Origin: an uncultured Alistipes sp.
Lineage (GTDB): Bacteria > Bacteroidota > Bacteroidia > Bacteroidales > Rikenellaceae
Assembly (NCBI GenBank): GCA_910576555.1
Contig: CAJTIY010000001.1
Span: 682,001-746,000, forward strand
DNA length: 64,000 nt
Direction of reading: 5' to 3'
Below are positions 8,285 to 16,113 of the stretch, in pieces. The notes beneath the pieces were generated by a model, which searched no databases, was not told the DNA's origin, and worked only from the letters and a program-made list of their open reading frames with translations. The position numbers were made by a program, and so were the translations under genes. Positions within the stretch are counted from its first letter, which is position 1. Each line of letters opens with the position of its first letter.

Positions 8285-9448
8285 ATGGATTTCAACACAT
8301 TAGCACAACGACACAAGACCGAGCTGCTGGAGAGCGTGCTGCCCTTCTGGCTCGAACACTCGCAGGACAAGACCTACGGCGGTTACTTCACCTGCCTCGA
8401 CCGCGACGGCAGCGTCTACGACACCGACAAGTTCATCTGGCTGCAGGGACGCGAGGTATGGATGTTCGCGATGCTCTACAACAAGGTGGAGCGACGGCCC
8501 GAGTGGCTCGAATGCGCGGTGCAGGGCGCCGAGTTCCTCCGCAAGTACGGCCACGACGGCGACTACAACTGGTACTTCTCGCTCACGCGGGAGGGCCGGC
8601 CGCTGATCCAGCCCTACAACATCTTCTCCTACACGTTCGCTGCGATGGCCTTCGCCCAAGCGGCGATAGCCACGGGCAACGACGAGTATGCCCGGATCGC
8701 CCGCAAGACCTTCGACCGCATTCTGGAAAAGAGCGGCGATCCGAAAGGGGTATGGAACAAGGCCGTGCCGGGCACCCGCCCGCTGAAGGGCTTCGCCCTG
8801 CCGATGATCCTCTGCAACACGGCGCTCGAGATCGAGCCGCTGATCGACAAGGAGCTCCTCGAGGAGACCATCTCGATCTGCCTGCACGAGGTGATGGAGG
8901 TATTCTACCGCGACGAGCTGGGGCTCATCGTCGAGAACGTCGCCGCCGACGGATCGCTCTGCGACTCGTTCGAGGGGCGCCAGATCAACCCCGGCCACTC
9001 GCTCGAGGCGATGTGGTTCATCATGGATCTCGGCGTGCGCGCCGGCGACCGCAAGCTCATCGACCGGGCGGTGGAGATCGCGCTGCGCACTGCAGAATAC
9101 GGCTGGGACAAGGAGTACGGCGGCATCTACTACTTCATGGACCGCAAGGGGGCTCCCCGCGTGGAGCTGGAGTGGGACCAGAAGCTCTGGTGGGTGCACA
9201 TCGAGTCGATGATCGCCATGATCAAGGGATACAGCCTCACCGGCTCGCCCGAATGCCTCGCGTGGTTCGAACGGCTCCGCGAGTACACATGGTCGCACTT
9301 CAAGGACACGGAATACCCCGAGTGGTACGGTTACCTCGACCGTCGGGGCGAGGTGCTGCTTCCGCTCAAGGGCGGCAAGTGGAAGGGCTGCTTCCACGTG
9401 CCGCGCGGACTGTACCAGTGCTGGCAGATTCTCGAAAAATGCAAATAG
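8285..9448 (+). CDS. AGE-family epimerase, N-acylglucosamine 2-epimerase type
   Basis: A 387-residue cytoplasmic protein with the alpha/alpha-barrel pattern of the AGE family. Its N-terminus (FWLEHSQDKTYGGYFTCLDR, IWLQGREVWM) resembles mammalian renin-binding protein/GlcNAc 2-epimerase more than cellobiose 2-epimerases. The two expected catalytic histidines are visible: His238 in NPGHSLEAMW and His371 near the C-terminus in GCFHVPRG. Such enzymes interconvert ManNAc and GlcNAc, a step used in sialic acid breakdown in Bacteroides. No sialic acid lyase is visible here, so the upstream source of ManNAc, or another 2-acyl sugar, is unknown. Confidence 0.88.
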   Translation: MDFNTLAQRHKTELLESVLPFWLEHSQDKTYGGYFTCLDRDGSVYDTDKFIWLQGREVWMFAMLYNKVERRPEWLECAVQGAEFLRKYGHDGDYNWYFSLTREGRPLIQPYNIFSYTFAAMAFAQAAIATGNDEYARIARKTFDRILEKSGDPKGVWNKAVPGTRPLKGFALPMILCNTALEIEPLIDKELLEETISICLHEVMEVFYRDELGLIVENVAADGSLCDSFEGRQINPGHSLEAMWFIMDLGVRAGDRKLIDRAVEIALRTAEYGWDKEYGGIYYFMDRKGAPRVELEWDQKLWWVHIESMIAMIKGYSLTGSPECLAWFERLREYTWSHFKDTEYPEWYGYLDRRGEVLLPLKGGKWKGCFHVPRGLYQCWQILEKCK

Positions 9449-9458
9449 GAACGACGAC

Positions 9459-10886
9459 ATGAAGAAATACCTCACCCTGCTGCTGCTGGGCGCTCTGTGC
9501 GCCGGGGCACGTGCCGCCGACATCCGCATCCGCGGCCGGGTCTGCTGCGACGGCCGGGGCGTCGCGAACGTCTGGGTCACCGACGGCGAGCGCTTCGCCC
9601 GCACCGATGCCAAAGGACGATACGCGCTGACGGCCGACGACGCGAACCGCTTCGTCTTCCTCTCCGTACCCGCGGGTTACGACGCCCCCGTCGAGAACGG
9701 CGTCGTGCGCTACTTCCACCCGATGCCCACCGACGGACGCTGCGACTTCGAACTGCTGCGGCGCCCGGGCGACGATGCGCGCTTCGGCCTCGTCGTCACG
9801 GCCGACCCGCAGATCTGGGCCCGCAAGGAGCTCGCGAAACTGGCCGCTGCGGCGGACGATATCGCGGCGACTGTGGGCGCCTGCGGCGACATGCCGTTTC
9901 AGGGCATCTGCTGCGGCGACATCATCTCGCACGACCACTCGTTCTACGACGAGTACAACCGCACGATGGCCCGCACGGGCCTCGTCTTCCGCCACGTGAT
10001 GGGCAACCACGACATGACGCTCTACGGACGTTCGCACGAGACCTCCTGCCGCAAATACGAGGAGACCTACGGCCCGGCCTACTACTCCTACGACATCGGC
10101 CGCGTGCACTTCGTCATGCTCGACGACAACTTCTACATAGGCCGCGACTACTTCTACATCGGTTACCTCGACGAGCGGCAGCTGCGCTGGCTGGAGGAGG
10201 ATCTCTCGCACGTCGCCCCGGGCACGACCGTCTTCGTGGCGATGCACATCCCCTCCACGTGCGAGGAGAAGGACCGCAAGCAGTTCCGCTACGAAGGGGC
10301 CGGCCACACGATGACCAACCACCGGGGGCTCTACGAACTGCTCAAGCCCTTCGACGCCCACATCGTCTCGGGCCACACCCACACGACCTACAACTCGCCC
10401 ATCCGCGAAGGGCTCTACGAACACGTGGTCCCCTCGCTGGGCGGCGCATGGTGGCAGGGCACGCTCTGCACCGACGGCACGCCGCGCGGCTACTGCCTCT
10501 TCGAGATCGACGACGAGGGCGTGCGCTGGCGCTACAAGTGCACGGACCATCCCGACGACTTCCAGATGAAGCTCTACGACGGCGTCGCGCACGAGGCCTT
10601 CGCCGGCTATGCCGTGGCCAACATCTGGGCCAGCGACCCGGCATGGAAGGTGGAATTCACCGTCGACGGCCGTCCGTGCGGCACCGCCGAGCGGTTCGAG
10701 GCCTACGACCCCGATGCCTGCCGCATGTATTCGGACACGAGCGGCATGGACCACCGGTGGATCTACCCCTCCGTCTCGGACCACTACTACCGCGTGGCGC
10801 TGCCCGAGGGGGCACAATGTTTCGAGGTCACGGCCACCGACCGTTTCGGCCGGACGTACCGCGCCGCACACCGCATACAGCGATAA
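9459..10886 (+). CDS. Calcineurin-like metallophosphoesterase, secreted
   Basis: A 475-residue protein with a signal peptide (cleavage near AGARAA). Residues 21-100 form a beta-sandwich-like N-terminal domain. The metallophosphoesterase core follows: VTADPQ with Asp116, CCGD with Asp154, GNHD at 182-185, AMHIPS with His263 and SGHTHTTY with His306 and His308. All metal ligands appear intact. A C-terminal domain of about 110 residues follows. Bacteroidales proteins with this three-part architecture occur in PULs, and the substrate could be a phosphate- or phosphodiester-decorated glycan; this is inference. It begins 10 bp after the epimerase gene. Confidence 0.85.
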   Translation: MKKYLTLLLLGALCAGARAADIRIRGRVCCDGRGVANVWVTDGERFARTDAKGRYALTADDANRFVFLSVPAGYDAPVENGVVRYFHPMPTDGRCDFELLRRPGDDARFGLVVTADPQIWARKELAKLAAAADDIAATVGACGDMPFQGICCGDIISHDHSFYDEYNRTMARTGLVFRHVMGNHDMTLYGRSHETSCRKYEETYGPAYYSYDIGRVHFVMLDDNFYIGRDYFYIGYLDERQLRWLEEDLSHVAPGTTVFVAMHIPSTCEEKDRKQFRYEGAGHTMTNHRGLYELLKPFDAHIVSGHTHTTYNSPIREGLYEHVVPSLGGAWWQGTLCTDGTPRGYCLFEIDDEGVRWRYKCTDHPDDFQMKLYDGVAHEAFAGYAVANIWASDPAWKVEFTVDGRPCGTAERFEAYDPDACRMYSDTSGMDHRWIYPSVSDHYYRVALPEGAQCFEVTATDRFGRTYRAAHRIQR

Positions 10887-10896
10887 AGAGAGCGCC

Positions 10897-12762
10897 ATGA
10901 AAGGAACCCTTCTTCCGCGCTGCATCGGAGCGCTCTGCGCAGCGATTCTCGGCACGGCCTGCGGCGGCACCGACTACGACGTGGTGATCGCAGGCGGCGG
11001 CACCGGGGGCACGGCGGCCGCCATCCAGTCGGCCCGCTCGGGGGCCCGCACGCTTCTCGTCGAGGAGACCGACTGGCTGGGCGGCATGCTGACCTCGGCG
11101 GGCGTGAGCGCCACCGACGGCTGCTACCGCCTGCGCGGCGGCCTGTGGGACGAGTTCCGCACGGCGCTCGAAACCCATTACGGCAGCGACTCGGCCCTGA
11201 TGACGGGCTGGGTGAGCAACGTGATGTTCGAGCCCTCGGTGGGCGACTCGCTCCTCAAGCGCATGGCCGCCCGCGAGGAGCGGCTCACGGTCCGCTACCG
11301 GGCGAGCGTCGCCGATCCGGTCCGCCGCAACGGCCGCTGGCACCTCCGCGTCGTCCGCAAGGACGGCACCTCGGAGCGCGTCACGGCCCGCGTGCTGATC
11401 GACGCCACGGAACTGGGCGACATCGCCCGCACGCTGGGCGTGCCGGCCGACATCGGCATGGATGCCGCCTCCGCGACGGGCGAACCCGAGGCCCCGGCCG
11501 AGGCGAACGACATCGTGCAGGACCTCACCTACGTCGCCGTGCTGAAGGACTACGGCCGCGACGTCACGATTCCGCGCCCCGAGGGCTACGACGCCTCGCT
11601 CTACGCCTGCTGCTGCGCCAATCCGCTCTGCATCGACCCGAAGGAGCCCGACCGTGTCTGGTCGCGCGAGGAGATGATCGGCTACGGCCGGCTGCCCGGC
11701 GGCAAGTACATGCTCAACTGGCCCATCGAGGGGAACGACTACTACGTGAACATGGTCGACATGACTCCCGACGAGCGCGCCGAGGCCGTACGCCGGGCCA
11801 AGAACCACACGCTGGGCTTCGTCTACTTCCTCCAGCACGAGTTGGGCTTCAAAACCCTCGGGCTGGCCGACGACGAGTTCCCGACCGAAGACCGGCTCCC
11901 CTTCATCCCCTACCACCGCGAATCGCGCCGCATCCGCGGTGCCGTCCGCTTCACGCTGCGCGACATCGCGGCGCCCTACGACCGCACGCTCTACCGCACG
12001 GCCGTGGCCGTCGGCGACTATCCCGTCGATCAGCACCACGCCCGCTACTCGGGCTGGAGTTCGCTGCCCAACCTCTACTTCCACCCCGTGCCTTCGTACG
12101 GCGTGCCACTCGGGGTCATGCTGCCCGCGGAGCAGCCGGGGCTCCTCGTCGCCGAGAAATCGATCTCGGTGACCAATCTGGTCAACGGCTCCACGCGGCT
12201 GCAGCCCGTCGTCCTGCAGCTCGGTCAGGCGGCGGGCGTCTGGGCGGCGCTGGCCGCCGAAGCGAAGTGCGATCCTTCGGAAGTGTCGGTGCGCCGCATC
12301 CAGCAGGTGCTGCTCGATGCCGGCTGCTACCTGCTTCCCTACCTCGACCTCACGCCCGACGATCCCCGCTTCGCCGCCATGCAGCGCATCGGCGCGACGG
12401 GCATCCTCCGCGGCCGCGGAGCCAATGTCGGCTGGGAGAACCAGAGCTGGTTCGACGCCGAAGCGCCGGTCGCGGAGGCGGAGCTGCGGCAAGGCCTGCG
12501 GGAGTGCTACCCCACGGTGGCGCCCGGCGACGACCCGACGCCGGTCAGCGGCAACATGCTGGCCGCACTGCTCGGCGAGGCGCTCGGGAAAACATGCGCG
12601 GACGAAGTGCACCGCACGGCCGCCGAACAGCTCCCCGACTACGACCCCGTGCGCCCGCTCACGCGACTGGAGTGCGCGCAGCTCATCGACGCCGTCGCCG
12701 ACCCCTTCCACCGCATCGAGGTGGACATCCACGGAACCGTCAAACCCAACGAACACCCATGA
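10897..12762 (+). CDS. FAD-dependent oxidoreductase with SLH-like C-terminal region
   Basis: A 621-residue protein. I chose the ATG just after the metallophosphoesterase gene because it gives a signal sequence followed by Cys22 (weak lipobox GTAC) and then the FAD-binding Rossmann strand DVVIAGGGTGGTAAA. This is the FAD_oxidored (pfam12831) type, with LVEETDWLGGMLTSAG next. The end differs from a plain oxidoreductase: residues about 485-545 look like an SLH repeat (DPRFAAMQRIGATGILRG and WFDAEAPVAEAELRQGL), and RLECAQLIDAVADPF suggests part of another. The substrate is unknown; oxidation of a sugar hydroxyl is plausible in this operon. Its stop overlaps the next start (ATGA). Confidence 0.83.
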   Translation: MKGTLLPRCIGALCAAILGTACGGTDYDVVIAGGGTGGTAAAIQSARSGARTLLVEETDWLGGMLTSAGVSATDGCYRLRGGLWDEFRTALETHYGSDSALMTGWVSNVMFEPSVGDSLLKRMAAREERLTVRYRASVADPVRRNGRWHLRVVRKDGTSERVTARVLIDATELGDIARTLGVPADIGMDAASATGEPEAPAEANDIVQDLTYVAVLKDYGRDVTIPRPEGYDASLYACCCANPLCIDPKEPDRVWSREEMIGYGRLPGGKYMLNWPIEGNDYYVNMVDMTPDERAEAVRRAKNHTLGFVYFLQHELGFKTLGLADDEFPTEDRLPFIPYHRESRRIRGAVRFTLRDIAAPYDRTLYRTAVAVGDYPVDQHHARYSGWSSLPNLYFHPVPSYGVPLGVMLPAEQPGLLVAEKSISVTNLVNGSTRLQPVVLQLGQAAGVWAALAAEAKCDPSEVSVRRIQQVLLDAGCYLLPYLDLTPDDPRFAAMQRIGATGILRGRGANVGWENQSWFDAEAPVAEAELRQGLRECYPTVAPGDDPTPVSGNMLAALLGEALGKTCADEVHRTAAEQLPDYDPVRPLTRLECAQLIDAVADPFHRIEVDIHGTVKPNEHP

Positions 12763-14078
12763 AAAACCCGCTTTACCCGCTCCTCGCCTGCCTCGCGCTG
12801 CTCGCCGGCAGCTGCCGGAGCCCGCACGCGACCCCCAAACAGAAACTGATGTGGCTCGACTGCTCCGCCAACTGGCAGCGGTTCTCCGATCCCGACTCGA
12901 TCCGCCACTACGCCGCGAAATGCCGCGAAGCCGGCATCACGGACCTCGTCCTCGACCTGAAATGCCCGTCGGGCGAGGTAGTCTATCCGAGCAGCGAGGC
13001 GCCGCAGATCAGGGTGTGGAAGGGCTTCGAACGCCCCGATTTCGATTTCGTGGGCACTTTCATCGAGGCGGCCCGCGCCAACGGGCTCGGGATCTACGGC
13101 TCGTTCAACACCTTCGCCGAGGGACACGGCATCTTCCGCCGCGGTCCGATCTACGACCGCCCCGAGTGGGAGGCCGTGAACTACGTCCCGGGCCGGGGGC
13201 TGCTCCGCCAGTCGGAGATCCCGGGCAAGAGCATCCTCTTCGCCAACCCGGCCCTGCCCGAGGTGCAGGAGCACGAGATCGCCGTATTCAGAGAGGCGGC
13301 CGCACGCTACGACCTCGACGGCATCCTGCTCGACCGCGCCCGCTACGACAACATCCAGTCGGACTTCTCCGACTTCTCGCGCCGCGCCTTCGAGGCCTAT
13401 GTCGGCGAGCCTGTCGAACGCTTCCCCGAGGATATCTACACGTGGGAGGCCGACGGCGAGGGGGGCTGGAAGCGCCGAGAGGGCCGCTGGTTCCGGAAAT
13501 GGATCGAGTGGCGCGCCTCGGTGATCCACGGCTTCTTCGCCCGTACGAAGGAGGCGCTCGCCGAAGTCGCCCCGAAGCTGAAGTTCGGCGCCTACACCGG
13601 CGCATGGTACCCCTCCTACTACGAGGTGGGGGTCAACTGGGCCGCCCCCTCCTACGACCCTTCGGAGGAGTTCGACTGGGCGACGCCCGAGTACCGCGAC
13701 TACGGCTACGCCGACCTGCTGGACATCTACACCAACGGCAACTACTACTGGCCCGTCACCGTCGAGGAGTACCGCAGCCGCAACGCGGCGCACCGAAACG
13801 AGACCGACAGCGAGGTCCAGCGCGGCGACCACCTCTCGGTCGAGGGCGGCTGCCGCTACTCGCGGCGTCTGCTGGGCGGCCGTCCCTTCATCGGCGGCAT
13901 GTACGTCGAGGACTACCGGCGCGACACCGTGCAGTTCAAACGGGCCGTGGAGATGAACCTCCGCGAATCGGACGGCGTGATGATCTTCGACATCGTACAC
14001 ATCATCGACCGCGACTGGTGGGGACCGCTCCGACGCGCCATCGCAGCCGCCGAAACCACGCGAAACGAAACGCACTGA
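12759..14078 (+). CDS. GHL10-type (DUF187) glycosidase-like lipoprotein, copy 2
   Basis: A 439-residue lipoprotein (lipobox LAGSC in the first 20 residues), paralogous to the GHL10 gene near the start of the operon. Shared landmarks are LMWLDCSANW, ITDLVLDLKCPSGEV, GILLDRARYDNIQSDFSDFS and the WYPSYYEVGVNWAAPSYD segment. Both copies keep the DRxR barrel motif and a late DYGYADLLD stretch, so both are probably active. Two diverged copies suggest two related linkages in the substrate, or one surface and one periplasmic step. It is translationally coupled to the FAD oxidoreductase by a 4-bp overlap and ends 4 bp before the CE2-type esterase. Confidence 0.8.
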   Translation: MKNPLYPLLACLALLAGSCRSPHATPKQKLMWLDCSANWQRFSDPDSIRHYAAKCREAGITDLVLDLKCPSGEVVYPSSEAPQIRVWKGFERPDFDFVGTFIEAARANGLGIYGSFNTFAEGHGIFRRGPIYDRPEWEAVNYVPGRGLLRQSEIPGKSILFANPALPEVQEHEIAVFREAAARYDLDGILLDRARYDNIQSDFSDFSRRAFEAYVGEPVERFPEDIYTWEADGEGGWKRREGRWFRKWIEWRASVIHGFFARTKEALAEVAPKLKFGAYTGAWYPSYYEVGVNWAAPSYDPSEEFDWATPEYRDYGYADLLDIYTNGNYYWPVTVEEYRSRNAAHRNETDSEVQRGDHLSVEGGCRYSRRLLGGRPFIGGMYVEDYRRDTVQFKRAVEMNLRESDGVMIFDIVHIIDRDWWGPLRRAIAAAETTRNETH

Positions 14079-14082
14079 TCCC

Positions 14083-15177
14083 ATGAAAAGACTCTTTCTG
14101 CTCGCCCTGCTGCTGACGGGCGCCCGGGGCCTCGCGGCCCGGGAATACACGGAATTTCCCGCCGCATCGCCACAGATCCGCTACGTAGGGCGCACGCTCG
14201 TCACCGACGATGGGGTGAGCTTCGACTGGAGCGGCACCTCGTTCGAATGCCGCTTCACGGGCCGGAGCTTCGCCGTGCGCGTCTCCGACACGAAGAAGAA
14301 CTACTACAACCTCACCGTCGACGGAGTGCCGGCGGGCACGGTCGCCCTCTGCGGCCGCGACTCGCTCATCGTGCTGGCCTCCGGACTCGGCCGGGGCGAA
14401 CACACCCTGCGGATGCAGAAACGCACCGAAGGGGAGCAGGGCCGCACGACGCTCCATGCCGTGCGGCTCGACCGGGGCGGACGTCTCCTCGACGCTCCCC
14501 CCGCACCGGGCCGCCACATCGAGTTCATCGGCAACTCGCTGACCTGCGGCTACGGCACCGAGGGGCTGTCGGCCGACGAGCCCTTCAAGGCCGAGACCGA
14601 GAACTGCGACAAGAGCTTCTCGTGCATCATCGCCCGCTATTTCGGCGCCGACTGCACGCTCATCTCCCATTCGGGACAGGGCGCCGCGCGCAACTACGGC
14701 TACGAGCGGAGCACCTCGCCCGTGACGATGGCCGACCGCATCGGCCGCACGTTCGACACGGACGAAACCCGCGCATGGAACTTCGCCGATTCGCCCTACC
14801 GGCCCGACATCGTGGTCATCAACCTCGGCACGAACGACTTCTCCACCCCGCCGCATCCCACCCGCGAGGAGTTCCGCGCGGCCTATCTGCGGATCCTCGC
14901 GACGCTGCGCGGCGCCTACGGCGACCGGACGCCGATCCTGTGCGTCGCCCCGCGCGTCGAGGAGCCGGCCTTCGCCTACATCCGCGAGATCTGCGACGAA
15001 GCGCCCTACCCCAACCTCGCATTCGCGGCCGTACTCCCCGGCTACTGCAACGACGGCAGCGATCTGGGCTCCTCGGCGCACCCCAACTACACGGGACAGC
15101 GCAAGATGGCCATGCTGCTCATCCCCTATGTCTCGACGCTGACCGGCTGGAGCATTCCGCCCGTCGCCATCGAATAG
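14083..15177 (+). CDS. CE2-type carbohydrate esterase (jelly-roll plus SGNH)
   Basis: A 364-residue secreted protein (signal peptide ending near GLAAR). Residues about 25-135 form a beta-sandwich like the CE2 N-terminal domain, and about 145-360 form an SGNH hydrolase: GNSLTCGYG with Ser152, SHSGQGAARNYG, LGTNDF with Asn251 and SSAHPNYTG with His333. The position three before the His is Ser330 instead of Asp. This matches CE2 enzymes, which are known to work with a Ser-His dyad. CE2 esterases remove O-acetyl groups from plant and other glycans. It is the last gene of the operon, followed by a strong hairpin. Confidence 0.87.
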   Translation: MKRLFLLALLLTGARGLAAREYTEFPAASPQIRYVGRTLVTDDGVSFDWSGTSFECRFTGRSFAVRVSDTKKNYYNLTVDGVPAGTVALCGRDSLIVLASGLGRGEHTLRMQKRTEGEQGRTTLHAVRLDRGGRLLDAPPAPGRHIEFIGNSLTCGYGTEGLSADEPFKAETENCDKSFSCIIARYFGADCTLISHSGQGAARNYGYERSTSPVTMADRIGRTFDTDETRAWNFADSPYRPDIVVINLGTNDFSTPPHPTREEFRAAYLRILATLRGAYGDRTPILCVAPRVEEPAFAYIREICDEAPYPNLAFAAVLPGYCNDGSDLGSSAHPNYTGQRKMAMLLIPYVSTLTGWSIPPVAIE

Positions 15178-15205
15178 CGTTTCCGAAGCGAGACGCACCG
15201 AAATC

Positions 15206-15239
15206 GCCCCCGCGGAACGAACGGTTCCGGCGGGGGCGG
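15206..15239 (+). terminator. Hairpin closing the PUL-like operon
   Basis: The arms CGCCCCCGCGGAAC and GTTCCGGCGGGGGCG pair over 14 bp with one bulged base and a 5-nt loop, followed by TTCGTTT. It lies 28 bp after the esterase stop and is the only strong hairpin after the operon. The T-run is short, so termination efficiency is uncertain. Confidence 0.65.
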
Positions 15240-15314
15240 TTCGTTTCAGCGGCCGCAGGCGCGCCGAAACGGACAATTCGTCCCGCCCGCGCTGCGATTT
15301 CTCCGAAAAATCCG

Positions 15315-15322
15315 TATATTTG
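15315..15322 (+). promoter_or_regulatory. Possible -7 element for the mazG-like operon
   Basis: TATATTTG matches the Bacteroidetes -7 consensus TAnnTTTG and lies 25 bp before the mazG-like start, after the operon-closing hairpin. No TTTG-like -33 box is found at the usual 19-21 bp distance, so this is only half a promoter signature. Confidence 0.45.
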
Positions 15323-15347
15323 TCCGATTGCACCAGCATCCCGAAAC

Positions 15348-15674
15348 ATGACACTCAACGAATACCAGCAGCATGCGCTCGAAACGGCGATCTATCCCGA
15401 CGAGCGACGCATCATCTACCCCACGCTCGGCCTCACGGGCGAAGCGGGCGAAGTGGCCGACAAAGTGAAGAAAGTGATCCGCGACTGCCGCGAGGAGTTC
15501 ACCGACGAAAAGAGACGCGAAATCGTCAAGGAGATCGGCGACGTACTCTGGTACTGCGCGACGCTCGCCCGCGATCTGGGCTACGAACTCGACGAGGTGG
15601 CGCAGATGAACGTCGACAAACTGCGCTCGCGCATGCAGCGCAACATCATCTCGGGCAGCGGCGACAACCGCTGA
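15348..15674 (+). CDS. MazG-like nucleotide pyrophosphohydrolase
   Basis: A 108-residue protein, within the usual size of single-domain MazG-like enzymes. The first catalytic motif GEAGEVADKVKK carries the paired Glu residues, and EIGDVLWYCATLARDLG carries the second set of acidic metal ligands. Such enzymes hydrolyse (d)NTPs to monophosphates and pyrophosphate and clean up non-canonical nucleotides. The ATG chosen is the first that gives MTLNEYQQHAL, a typical family start. The next gene starts 24 bp downstream, so it heads a short operon with the small hypothetical gene and the OPT transporter. Confidence 0.85.
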   Translation: MTLNEYQQHALETAIYPDERRIIYPTLGLTGEAGEVADKVKKVIRDCREEFTDEKRREIVKEIGDVLWYCATLARDLGYELDEVAQMNVDKLRSRMQRNIISGSGDNR

Positions 15675-15698
15675 CCCGAACCTGCGAGCGCCCTCCCG

Positions 15699-16097
15699 AT
15701 GGAAGACTTCATCCTGCGCGAGATCGACAAGATCGGCACCTTGCTGCGCGCCCTGCTGGAGCGCGCCGGCATGCTCGTGCGCAGCGACGATCCCGGCGAG
15801 ATGCTGGCCGTCGTCCGCACGGAGCTGCTCGAAGGGCTCGGCACGGAGCTCGACGCGCTGCTCGACGATCCCGACCCCGGACGGCGGCTGGCCGAACGGC
15901 ACGGCTTCAGGGAGGAGCATCTGGAGCAGTTCGCCCGGCTGCTGTTCGAGCTCGTGGCCGCCGAACCGCAACGCACCGAACGGTGCCGGATGGCGCGCGC
16001 GATCGCCGCAATCCACCGCTATCTGGACGAGCGGCGGGCTCCCGTGTCGTTCGACCGCTACCGCATCCTCGCCGCACTGAACGAATATCTCGAATAA
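15699..16097 (+). CDS. Small hypothetical helical protein
   Basis: A 132-residue protein I do not recognise. It is strongly helical and charged, with no signal peptide and no membrane segment. The N-terminus MEDFILREIDKIGTLLRALL is amphipathic, and the second half alternates Arg- and Leu-rich helices (FARLLFELVAAE, RILAALNEYLE). It sits between the mazG-like gene and the OPT transporter gene with gaps of 24 and 16 bp, and its codon use matches the neighbours, so it is very likely a real gene. A regulatory or adaptor role is possible but nothing in the sequence shows one. Confidence 0.72.
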   Translation: MEDFILREIDKIGTLLRALLERAGMLVRSDDPGEMLAVVRTELLEGLGTELDALLDDPDPGRRLAERHGFREEHLEQFARLLFELVAAEPQRTERCRMARAIAAIHRYLDERRAPVSFDRYRILAALNEYLE

Positions 16098-16113
16098 AAG
16101 AAACCTTACGCAC

